Origin: Eretmocerus hayati
Taxonomy: Eukaryota; Arthropoda; Insecta; Hymenoptera; Aphelinidae
Assembly (NCBI GenBank): GCA_029851415.1
Contig: CM056743.1
Coordinates: 95,578,501 to 95,642,500, forward strand
Reading direction: 5' to 3'
DNA length: 64,000 nt
Shown here: piece by piece, positions 1-10,062 of the stretch
How positions within the stretch are numbered: the first letter of the stretch is position 1
How the letters are laid out: each line of letters starts with the position of its first letter
Notes under the pieces: model-generated
Database searches by the model: none
Seen by the model: the letters and a program-made list of their open reading frames with translations, nothing else
Told to the model about the DNA's origin: nothing
Made by a program: the position numbers and the translations under genes

Positions 1-3000
1 AACTCTTGGATATTATTGTCAGCTGAGAATAAAGCTCTGAAATCGTAGCTAGGAGTGTAACATTTATTATGATGTAGAAAAACTCTTATTACAACGATTC
101 TCATGGAAAAACTTGAGGAATATGGACATTCAAAGGATAAGAAGCACTTGTATATAGAAATTTTCAGGATCATGATAACGGGTCCTTGTCTTCGATGGTA
201 CTAGTTGCATTTTCAATTTCTTCGTCGTTCTTCTCCTCGTCAGTATCAATCGCAGACTGGCTTATGTCAGATAATCCGTCGAGGTCAACTTCTGCGGTGA
301 AGGATATCACCAATGAGTACGGTTAAGCTTTGTTTCTGTGATAATCATTGTTGTAAGCCATACGATAGTAGATATAATGAGGGAATGGTAATCTATTCTA
401 CACTAGGAATCCGAACTAACTGATACATTATGGGGAATTTACGCTCTCAGGAAGGGGATAACTAACGCGAGGGAGCATCGCAACCCTGCACAGTCATGAT
501 TGATGCTCAGCTGAGATAACACGAGGAATACCGGACGATTGGTTACTCTTACTACGAAAGATACTCGCTTCGGATGTTGAGATGTGGTAGCAGAAACTAA
601 GAAATTCAATGTCATCACCTTCTGTGTACGATTCGAAGTTCTCCAAGTTCCCCTGAGCTTCAGAGTCATCGTCATCCTCAGCTGACGAGTTTGGCGGTGT
701 ATGTATCCTCCTGTATTCCCGGGTCTCAGATACTGAGGGATTGATGGTATTCTCTTCGTCTGAATCGGTATCAAGTGGATGGGGTGTTATCTGTTCCTCT
801 CCAAAGTGTCTGATATTTCGTGATATCGGATCGGCTTTTCGTTTGCCTTTAGATTTCTCACCGTTTCCTTTGGAGGTTTGCAGTTCAGCTTCGGCTAGAA
901 TGATGACCACAATGGCATTATGTACCACGGATCCAAGGTTCACTCATTGACAGTCATCAAGAAAAAATTTTATAGATACACGTGCTCGCGAGGCAAATTA
1001 GAATGTAGGTCTAGATGAACAAATGCTTAAGAGCAGACAGCGAATATGCTTTTTGCATACAAATCAAACTACCGTTTCCAACCCATACTCAACATATACT
1101 CTCTTTGTTCAATCTACGCATCTTCGAACAGCGATTGAATACGAAGACGCATCAAAGAGTTCCTGACGAGAGAAAGCTGTAACATGGTGAAGCAGTGAAG
1201 ATGGAAAGAAGTCGTAGTTGAAACAGAATTATTTCGGACGCTGACAGCGTTTAATTTCCTAACGATGGCTAGACTTGTCAGGGCCATAGTTTGGCGAAAA
1301 TTCTAAAACCAACTCGAATGGTCCGCTTTCCAGATATAAGATAGATGACTCGAATCGCATAGGGCCCATATATTTTGGTTGAACAATTTAGTTGGCATCT
1401 AAATAGGCATGTGCTGGATCGCTAGTTTTCAAAATGTTTTGAGGAATCAGGAATTGGAATAGCGTTTCGTGGCAGTATGCACAGCTCACTCCTCAGTGCT
1501 GAGTTTGCATACCTAGGACTAATGCCGCCGCAACATGGCTATGGTGACCCCTGTGCACAGCCCTGCAGTGTGAAGAAGGCGTAGAGGACCAAAAAGTGGA
1601 ACCGAGATGATCGCAGAAGACTTTGTCCGTCTCCATTCAACTTCGATGTATTTGCGCCAGTACAAAAATGATTTTCTAAGGCTCGATGATGTTAAATTTT
1701 TCTTCAAACTTCTGGTTCGAAAAATAGATGTAGAACGGTTTCATGCGTACAATGATACGAATAACTCAAAACTTTCGACAAAGTCACTCACGCTTTTCTC
1801 ACTTTGCAGCGAAGTGTAGACAGAGTATTTTGATACTCTTGTGGAACGAGTGAACAAGACTCCAGCTCAAGCCTCAAAAAGTAAATACGCATCTCAGCGG
1901 CGGAAAAGTTTGATAGGTTCGTCGAGGCTGGGACAGAGCCAGTATTCAAACTTGTACGCAGAAAGGATTTTTCTCTCTCCTTCTCACTACCATTTCCTTT
2001 CTTTCTTTCTTTTTTCTTCCTCCCACCCTTCCTTTCTCCCTACGTTCCTTCTCGTGTCATACGTGTATGAACTATAGCGATGTTCTCCATTCCTCACCTT
2101 TTTTCTTGGCATCGCGATGTTTTTTCGCGTACTCGCGCTTGGCTTCTCTTTGTTCGGGCGTCTTCCGCACATCTACAATGAGGCGAGTCAAGTAATCGTC
2201 GACCTTATCCCTTTCGGCTTCACTATCCTCCTTCGAGTATGACAGACGATTTTGTAGCCACCAGACAAACGTATCTATTACAGAAATATCAACTCAATAT
2301 TCGGCTAAAACTGAGGGTAGTTGTACACCAAGATTTTTCAGCAGAATGATGCCTCAGAATCTTGAATGGGGTGGTTCTGTTGACAATGAGTATAAGTAAA
2401 AAGTTTCTAAATGATCGACCACATTATCTCACTCCTCAAATATTCACTCTGCCAACGCACTAGGGGGTGCAAAAATGATCACTGCATGAGCTAGAGTGGG
2501 AAGATTGAGAGTGTGGTAACTGAACTGAGAACACACGAATTCGTAATATGGTTAATATCACGGCGAGACTGGGCCCCGTGACTCATCCAAATATCAAGTC
2601 GTCTGTTTTTTCTTTACTTCTTTGGAAGCACCATTGACAATTACTCGAGACATTTGTATGATGAGTTCGAAACGTGAAACAGGAAATACGAAATTGTGAT
2701 TTTCGGGCATATTACTATGGAAATGGGGCGGATTCTCAAGTACGGAACCTTGGAGGGTCAATGGTGTGCGATTTTCATAGTAATAATGAAACTTCCGGTA
2801 GAATTGACGAATTCAAAGAGATTGGTGTGAGCAGAAAATGACATTAGCTCTCCTTCACTCACATCGTTGGTGTACATCTACCCTGAACTAGACAAAGCGT
2901 TGATATCCCACCTTCTATTGCTAATTTCTTGGTTGGATCTAAACGTGGCCTTGCTTGCTCTCCTTTCGGCCCTTTTTCACCGTGCACGCTACTACTCTTC

Positions 3001-4160
3001 AATGTCTCAATTCCATAAACAGCAGAGGCGAGCGAGCGAATGTACTGGCTCTTCTTCCTTTTGGCATCGCATTCGACTGCATCATACACAGATTCCGGGA
3101 GGTAAACTTGTTTACCTAGATGGAACTAGTACACAGAATGATCCATGAGAAGATTGTTAGGATGAATATAGGCTCATCAGATAAGATTACCCAAGCAAAA
3201 CTCGTTGAAACATTTAGTTGACTCTGCTCCAATGTATGACATTGTACAAGCAGCAGAACAAATTGAGAAGTATTTGCATATTTCATGTGGAACCAGATCA
3301 TATGCAAGTGGCGCAAGTTTGGGATTAAAACGCTCAAAAGAGATTCCCGTGGAAATTGTTGATTGGGTTTTAAAAATTGTTGTCATCGAAAACTGTTGAT
3401 TGACGAGAAAACCTATTGTTTCATCGAATTCTGCGGAGAATGTTTATATACATGTATTTGGAGATAGCATAATGCATGAACACAGACGAGAATCGACCAG
3501 GAATGATCTCTGCGTTTGTGAGGAATCAATACTTCACGAAAGAGATCATCCATCATTCCAGATGTAATCAAGGGTTCTCCCTGGAATTCTTTGTCGTATG
3601 ACGAGCAACATATCGTTCAAAGCGTTCATACTTGAGACCTACGGAACTCTGGAACGATGCCGTACGAAACCAAACAAAAAAACATATAACGTTCTCGGGT
3701 TCCTAGAACCATACACGTCAGAATATTTGAATTTTTATCTCAACTAGGCAAACGCATTTGCATAGGGGCTCCAATCCCTGCGGTTTTTCACGAAAAATAT
3801 TTCGAAAACCGAGAAATTTTCATTGAAAGAAACATAGTCGAAATCAGAGAGTGGAAATGGACCGAATCGAGCATGATTTTCAATGGATACAATTAGAATT
3901 TCATCAACCATACCTCTCGTCCATTATCTGTTTCCCGCGAAGGAAGTTCTGCAGAGTTAGGTCCTTGTGCTGAATAGGATAAAAATGGGTTTTGTTGATG
4001 GGAAACTAGAATTTCAAAGTGAGATGGTAGTTGTCTTTTCATTTACCGAAAGTCTGTCTACACTTTAGTCTGAGGTGTTTGTAAAATCGATAAGCGCCTT
4101 TGTACGACTATGGAACGGCTCATGATTTAATTTTGGGGCCAGGGACTTTGAAAACTGATT
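1..4160. other. Noncoding DNA, nothing recognised
   Basis: AT-rich DNA with only short overlapping ORFs on both strands and no recognisable protein domain, repeat array or RNA gene. The one stretch with coding character is the acidic segment at 494-890 on the minus strand, listed separately. Confidence 0.5.
494..890 (-). CDS. Possible acidic coding exon, unknown product
   Basis: Open minus-strand frame whose product is rich in Lys near the start and in Asp/Glu/Ser later, with an EDDDDSE run. An acceptor-like ...CATTCTAG lies just upstream of the GCCGAAGCTGAACTG segment, so it could be an exon rather than a chance ORF. No domain is recognised and no partner exon was located. The composition resembles disordered linkers of nuclear proteins, but that is only an impression. 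Confidence 0.22.
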
Positions 4161-4526
4161 GTTATGAATGACACCTCAACATCATATGTACACAGAAGAG
4201 CCATACAGAAAAAGTCGACCAATAACGAACTATAAAAGAGGCGCTAGTAGCTCTCAAGTGACTGGCTATGCATATTTGCAAGGCAATCGTCACCGGATGT
4301 TAGAACGAAATGCTCATGAGGGGACTCACAGAACTCTCAACTTTTACCGCACAATACAATATTTTGGCCACATGCTGACGTGAAGACTCTAGATTCATGG
4401 AGTGTGATAGGTAGATATCATTCCAGTGTCTACTTCTTTCATCATCCCCACACACGAAGCTCATCGTGGCTTCTGGAAGATAGCTTCAAATGAGCAAAAA
4501 ATGCATAATCAAGTTGTAGAGGATCT

Positions 4527-5090
4527 CTGCGTGACTTGGGTGACGCCACCATCTTTTCCACCATCGACTTGAAAAGTGGGTACTGGCAGATACCCCTAGA
4601 ACCTTCTGCAAAAAAGTATACGGCGTTCGCAACGCCCTCTGGCGGTTGTTATCAATTCAAGGTTATGCCCTTTGGCTTGAAGGGTGCTCCAGGAACATTC
4701 CAACGCTTGATGTCACAGGAGGTCCTCGTCGGATACATCAACGTATTCTGTATCGTGTATCTCGATGACATCATCGTCTTCTCGAGGAACGAGGCCGACC
4801 ATCTAAAGCATGTTTCACTGGTTTTGGAAAGGTTAGTACTCCACGGACTCACGGCGGCGCCCGAAAAATGCCGCTTCGGAGTGAGTAACCTCGAGTACCT
4901 TGGATTCCAGGTCTCAGCATCTGGAAACGAGGCCAAGCCGGAGTATGTAGACGCCCTCCTGCAAGCCAAAGCACCTGCAAGCAAGAGACAACTTCAAGGA
5001 TTCATCGGCGCTTGCAATTGGCTACGCGAGTACGTGCCCCGTCTAGCAGTCCTCTTGGCCCCATTGACTGACCTCCTGAATGAATATGTC
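4527..5090 (+). pseudogene. Ty3/gypsy reverse transcriptase fragment
   Basis: Encodes the central and thumb part of a gypsy-type RT. Visible motifs are FSTIDLKSGYWQI (first catalytic Asp), FGLKGAPGTFQ, and the catalytic box VYLDDIIVFS (YLDD), followed by the connection segment ending near PLTDLLNE. The N-terminal fingers region is absent: upstream sequence is not RT-like. The frame stays open to 5180, but after about 5090 the product no longer matches RT or RNase H. There the sequence has jumped by deletion to the integrase zinc-finger remnant read in another frame. Non-functional fragment; family assignment is firm. Confidence 0.9.
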
Positions 5091-5111
5091 ATTCGTGCGC
5101 TTGCGCTAAAC

Positions 5112-6226
5112 GGTGCCACGAGGACAAGGCGGCGCTCAGGCCACACCAACCTCAATCACCTTGGGAAACTCTCGCCATAGACTTGATGGGCCCATACCCG
5201 TCTACTTCTCATCGTCGGAGGTTTATCCTTGTGATCACGGATCTTTTCTCAAGATGGGTTGAGGCTTTTGCTCTATGTTCTTCAGAAACGAGCGCAATCA
5301 TCAAGGTTTGCGACGAAGAAGTCTTCCCACGACATGGATATCCCAAGAATATCCTTGCTGACAATGGGCCCCAATTTTGCAGCAAAACCTGGGCAGCAGC
5401 GTGCGAGAGATGGCAGGTAAACCTATGGACCACAGCGATTTATCATCCGAGGGCCAACCCCGCCGAAAGACGGAAACAGGAAATAAAGAAGGGTCTTCGA
5501 CTGCATCTTCACGAACGTGAGCATAAGAATTGGGATCGCTTTCTCCCAAAAATCTTATTCCAGCTGAGAAACCGCAGAAACGCCGCCACCGGCTTCACCC
5601 CTGCCCAGTTGTTAACAGGGCGTGATATCAACCGCCCGGGGGCTTGGAAGTATGGACAAGCAGCAGACGTTCTTCCACTGCACGAGCGAACAGAAAAAGC
5701 TCGCTCAAGACAAGAGCGTTACCAGCAGAAATACGCGGAGCGCATTTCTCAGCCCCCTCGATTTGAAGCCGGCGAACGAATCTACATGAAAATTCACTTG
5801 CTATCCAGCGCAGGTGATGGCTTCCACGCTGGCTTCGCCCCAAAGTGGGAGCGAGGCACAATCCTCCGGCATATTTCAGGTGAAATATACTTGGTAGACA
5901 GGAATGGAACGCCAGTAAAGGTGCATAAAGACCAGCTCAAACCTGCCTGCTCCACCGACGACGCGATCGTCGACGAGCCTCCCGCTGACGACGCGATCGT
6001 CGACGGGCCCCCCGCTGACGACGCGATCGTGGCCGGGCACAACAACTCCAACCAAGCTCTTGACCTCGAAACCGGGAGTCAGCAGACCCCGCGCAATGGG
6101 CTTCGAGAGAGCGACACCTGCAACGGACCCGATGGTCCCAACTTGCCAGTCATCGACCGGAGAAACGACGACCCGGATCCTCCTCCGCAACGGTACAACC
6201 TCCGGCCTCGCAAGCGAATGAAGTGA
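5112..6226 (+). pseudogene. Ty3/gypsy integrase, N-terminally truncated
   Basis: Retroviral-type integrase core. It begins at the end of the zinc-finger remnant (Cys-His near 5114) and runs through WETLAIDLMGPYP (first catalytic Asp) and ILADNGPQF (second Asp). It continues into the region that normally carries the catalytic Glu, where NPAERRKQEIK contains the expected Glu, and then TGFTPAQLLTGRD. The C-terminal tail is a basic/acidic linker ending NLRPRKRMK. The frame is open from about 5112 to the stop at 6226, with no ATG at the true domain start because the upstream pol region is deleted. The tail contains three 30-bp repeats. Confidence 0.88.
5957..6046 (+). repeat. Three 30-bp in-frame repeats in integrase tail
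   Basis: Repeat starts at 5957, 5987 and 6017, each opening with GACGACGCGATCGT. It encodes a decapeptide of the type DDAIVDxPPA three times. The repeat is a multiple of three, so the frame is preserved. Confidence 0.9.
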
Positions 6227-6360
6227 AGTGTGATTTTCCCAGGACATTTTGGTGATCCACGTTATTCTTAGAAATAATTGCCTGTATTCTCCTCGATAAT
6301 TCTGATCTAATTGTTTCAACTATTAATCGGCCAACTTGGCCCACTATATACTCTTTTGTT

Positions 6361-6685
6361 TGAAATCACGGTTGTATCTGTAAATGTCATTTAAGTTCAA
6401 ATTCCTCATTAGCTCATACTCCAAGGATAAGATGTATCTTTGGCAGGACTTGTCAAATCATTTTTATTTTGAAATCACGATTGCATCTGTTAATTATCTT
6501 ATATGTTCAAATTCCTCATTAGCTTATACTCCTAGGATAAGATGTATCTTTAGCAGGACTTGTCAAACCATTTTTTATTTTGAAATCACGATTGCATCTG
6601 TTGATTATCTTATATGTTCAAATTCCTCATTAGCTTATACTCCTAGGGTAAGATGTATCCCTGGCTGGACTTGTCAAATCATACG
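6361..6685 (+). repeat. About 110-bp tandem repeat, three copies
   Basis: The sequence GTTCAAATTCCTCATTAGCT recurs at 6395, 6505 and 6616 with matching flanks (TGAAATCACGATTGCATCTG before, AGGACTTGTCAAATCAT after). It lies between the integrase stop and the LTR-like stretch, where other LTR retrotransposons have 3' noncoding sequence. Confidence 0.9.
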
Positions 6686-6780
6686 TAAGACTCATCAGAT
6701 TACGGGGGTGTTACTCCTATACGATTTTCTCGCCTTACGCACAATTCGAGTCGGCCTCTCTCCGAGGTCCGCGCTCTGCT

Positions 6781-6786
6781 TATAAG
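6781..6786 (+). promoter_or_regulatory. TATA box in candidate LTR
   Basis: TATAAG within CTGCTTATAAGCGCC, about 100 bp before an AATAAA polyadenylation signal at 6884-6889. This fits the U3/R order of an LTR. Confidence 0.45.
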
Positions 6787-7061
6787 CGCCGGCCAGTTCG
6801 CCCGCAGCGGACACTTCGCCTCCAGCCGCGCGTCGGTTCGGAGCTCCCCACTCTTTCGTCCAGCCAGCGTAGGGACCAATCCGAATAAAGAAGCTGCTAT
6901 ACTTCAAATTGGTCTTCACTTCAAACTTCCCGCCTCGAGTCCTGAAGTACGCGCCACCGCCACCAGGTGGCGTCGGATGTTTCCCACAAGAGAAGCCCAG
7001 GTCCTGAATATACAGGAGGGGTTTCCCGGGCGACGAAGTCGTTCCTCTTTTCTGCTGGAGA

Positions 7062-7178
7062 TTCTACAGCGCCTCGGCGCTCGGGATCTCGCAGTGTCGA
7101 ACCTGCTCGGGAGGCCCCCACTTCTACAGCGCTTCGGCGCTCGGGAGTATCGCTTCTACAGCGCTTCGGCGCTCGGGA
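7062..7178 (+). repeat. Repeated TTCG-tetraloop hairpins
   Basis: TTCTACAGCGCTTCGGCGCT-type segments start at 7062, 7122 and 7154. Each contains AGCGC-loop-GCGCT, a perfect 5-bp stem. The loop is TTCG in copies two and three and CTCG in copy one. In RNA, C(UUCG)G is a very stable tetraloop. Confidence 0.85.
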
Positions 7179-7227
7179 GCTCGCCAACCGAGTTGATACG
7201 CCACCGAACAGAGTTCGCTCTTATTAA

Positions 7228-8028
7228 GTGGTTGTATCTTTCGAGCCTTGCATGCGGCCTGAACTCCAAGCCCGGCTGGGCGATTCTCCTCGGCAACGCT
7301 CCCGCGCCCAGAAGGAAAAGAGGAGGGAGCGCGAAAGAGCGAGAAGGGCAGCGAAGCGAGTGGCCAAGGAGGCTCTCCAGGGTGACCTCGAGATCAACGT
7401 CACACCAAACCCTGATCCTCGATTACGCAGCATCATCGTCCGGCCAGAGGGGTACCTACCAGTACCACACCCCCCGAAGCGGACCATCATCGTGGTAGGA
7501 CGTCCTCGACGACGGGCAACCCTCTCGGACTCCGCTACTCGGGTATCGGGTTTTCAACCACGGGCAGAAGACCGGCATCTCGTAGACGAGTGTTATTGGA
7601 GCGGATCGGAAACGTCCAGCTGTGACTGTTCCGACTTCGAGGGTCCTTCGCCATCGCCGGTGACCATCCCCGAGCGGAACAAGTCTCGGCTACAGTCCGA
7701 CGTGCCTGCAACCTGCGTCCCGCTACGGATTCCCACCAACCCGGTACCACCGGAGTCCCAGATTCCCGCACCTCGGCCACCGGCACGGGAGACACCTCCG
7801 GAGCGCTCACGGGCCCCAAGGTCTGGTTTAGCAGCGCTTCGAGACCCTCGACGTTTTGGCAAGGCTAGACGGCGCTTGGCTCTTGAACAACCGTCTCGAT
7901 CGATCCACTTCGAGGCCCATCAGCTGCCCCGCAACCGGAGCGAGAGCCGACGACGCTCTCTCAAACGGTTGCATCAACGTCCTAACGAGAAAGTCCTGGT
8001 GAGGAGGCGTCGTCCTAGGCAAGACTAG
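7228..8028 (+). CDS. Arg/Pro-rich ORF, unknown (gag-like?)
   Basis: A 266-codon open frame directly after the LTR-like stretch. It has no ATG at its first codon (it opens with GTG) and strong Arg and Pro bias: a basic N-terminal region (KEKRRERERARRAAKR), a Pro/Ser-rich middle and a very basic end (VRRRRPRQD). No zinc knuckle or other domain is visible. Position after an LTR suggests a gag-like remnant of a neighbouring element copy. High GC content can also keep frames open by chance, and two other frames are also open here. Confidence 0.3.
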   Translation: MVVSFEPCMRPELQARLGDSPRQRSRAQKEKRRERERARRAAKRVAKEALQGDLEINVTPNPDPRLRSIIVRPEGYLPVPHPPKRTIIVVGRPRRRATLSDSATRVSGFQPRAEDRHLVDECYWSGSETSSCDCSDFEGPSPSPVTIPERNKSRLQSDVPATCVPLRIPTNPVPPESQIPAPRPPARETPPERSRAPRSGLAALRDPRRFGKARRRLALEQPSRSIHFEAHQLPRNRSESRRRSLKRLHQRPNEKVLVRRRRPRQD

Positions 8029-8433
8029 ACGAGCTACCCTACGTCCACTCGCCGTCAACCCCCAGCTTACCCAATCGGCCCTTTTCAGGGCCACCGAAAT
8101 AAACTTGCGACGTACAAAACTGTGCCATTGTTCCAGACCGTGCATTCGATCCCGGTAACAAGGTTTACATTGATTGGAATCTCGTTTGGGGTGATCCTCA
8201 AAGTTACTTGGGGAATCATCAAGATGTAGGAACGGCATTTATACAACCATTCGTATTCAACGAACCTCATGGTGTCTCATGAGTACCGTTTCAATCACGC
8301 ATGAGTTACCATGTGGGACCCATGGAGTACTCATTTCTGGATCTATTCCGTTCTAAGAGTTTTCATCGATTGGGATCTTGTTTGAAGTGATCGCCAAGGT
8401 TACGTGAGAAATTTTCAAGATGTAGAAACGGCA

Positions 8434-10062
8434 CACATTAGTAAACATTTCACGTCTGCTCAAACAATTTTTATTACTCTGAAAACGTGCGATTTCGGAA
8501 TGTTTCAAGGGGGGAAATTGTAGCTTTTGACATGCAGAATCCGAATCCTTTTCCCTCGAAGAGCCTCTCCAACTCATACGCCCATGGCTAGCGAAAAACC
8601 GCAAAAATACTGCAAAAACAACAGTATTAAGGGTTTAACTCAGAGGGGAAGCAATTTGAGCAAATTTTCATGAGGAACAAAATTGTTTCATTTTTCAATA
8701 CAAAATCGATGGTATGGTTGATTTTCCTGAAAAAGCCAATTTTTTTGGTTTTTTCTCATTTTGGAGGCTTTTCCGCCCGAATTTCGGAATGCACATTGCG
8801 GCAATCGAAAGAGCGGAAAATTTTACGTCGAAATATGTATTCGAAAAATTTTCTCTAAATTGACCCAGTGTGACGTGAACTCGAAAAAAGAAGCGAAAAC
8901 CTAAAAAACGCTTGGGAGACCACAAAAAGCTCTTGTAGCTCAAAAAAGAAGCAATTTACGCAAATTTTGATGAGGAACAAAGTTATTGCATTTCTTAGTA
9001 TAAATTAGGCATTTTATCTGGTTTTCCAAAAAAAGCCATTTTTGGGGGGTTTTGGCCACTCTTGAGGCTTTTTCAGCCGGATTCCAAAATTTCGACTGCG
9101 GCAATCGAAAGAACAGAAAATTTTACGTCAAAATATGTATTTCAAATTTTTTTCACATCCACCCTGATTGCCGAGAACCAGAGGAATGAAGAAAAAATGG
9201 GAAAAAAGGCATGGGAGACCACAAAAAGCTCTTGTAGCTCGAAAAAGAAGCAATTTACGCAAATTTTGATGAGGAACAAAGTTATTGCATTTCTTAGTTT
9301 AAATTAGGCATTTTATCTGGTTTTCCAAAAAAAGCCATTTTTGGGGGGTTTTGGCCACTCTTGAGGCTTTTTAGCCGGATTCCAAAATTTCGACTGCGGC
9401 AATCGAAAGAACAGAAAATTTCACGTCAAAATATGTATTTCAAATTTTTTTCACATCCACCCTGATTGCCGAGAACCAGAGGAATGAAGAAAAAATGGGA
9501 AAAAAGGCATGGGAGACCACAAAAAGCTCTTGTAGCTCAAAAAAGAAGCAATTTACGCAAATTTTGATGAGGAACAAAGTTATTGCATTTCTTAGTATAA
9601 ATTAGGCATTTTATCTGGTTTTCCAAAAAAAGCCATTTTTGGGGGGTTTTGGCCACTCTTGAGGCTTTTTCAGCCGGATTCCAAAATTTCGACTGCGGCA
9701 ATCGAAAGAACAGAAAATTTTACGTCAAAATATGTATTTCAAATTTTTTTCACATCCACCCTGATTGCCGAGAACCAGAGGAATGAAGAAAAAATGGGAA
9801 AAAAGGCATGGGAGACCACAAAAAGCTCTTGTAGCTCAAAAAAGAAGCAATTTACGCAAATTTTGATGAGGAACAAAGTTATTGCATTTCTTAGTATAAA
9901 TTAGGCATTTTATCTGGTTTTCCAAAAAAAGCCATTTTTGGGGGGTTTTGGCCACTCTTGAGGCTTTTTCAGCCGGATTCCAAAATTTCGACTGCGGCAA
10001 TCGAAAGAACAGAAAATTTCACGTCAGAATATGTATTTCAAATTTTTTTCACATCCACCCTG
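8434..10062 (+). repeat. Left terminal inverted repeat of 6.2-kb element
   Basis: Pairs in register with 13049-14678: for example, 8641-8918 matches the reverse complement of 14194-14471. It contains the unique end, a diverged monomer and roughly the first four satellite units. Occasional single-base differences (e.g. CATGAGGAAC versus CATGGGGAAC) show the arms are nearly but not fully identical. Confidence 0.88.
8641..8918 (+). repeat. Diverged founder-like monomer of the 299-bp satellite
   Basis: Aligns along most of its length with the 299-bp unit: it shares GAAGCAATTTxxGCAAATTTT, ATGAGGAACAAA, GGCAATCGAAAGA and the ACGTC(A/G)AAATATGTATT block, but differs at many positions. A mirror copy is at 14194-14471. 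It lies outside the homogeneous array on both sides. Confidence 0.82.

Larger units (their letters stand above)
4520..7220 (+). mobile_element. Degenerate Ty3/gypsy LTR retrotransposon
   Basis: A plus-strand reverse transcriptase fragment is joined directly to the last few residues of an integrase zinc finger, the integrase core and its C-terminal region. A noncoding segment with about 110-bp tandem repeats and a GC-rich LTR-like stretch follow. Gag, protease, the RT N-terminus and RNase H are missing and no 5' LTR was found, so this is a 5'-truncated, internally deleted copy. The right border is approximate. Confidence 0.85.
6708..7220 (+). mobile_element. Candidate LTR of the gypsy-like element
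   Basis: Begins TGTTACTCC directly after a G-rich ACGGGGG tract that could be the polypurine tract. It contains a TATAAG box at 6781 and an AATAAA signal at 6884, spaced as in an LTR (promoter, then polyadenylation signal). It is much more GC-rich than the surroundings. The 3' border is not certain and no second LTR copy is in the window to confirm it. Confidence 0.5.
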
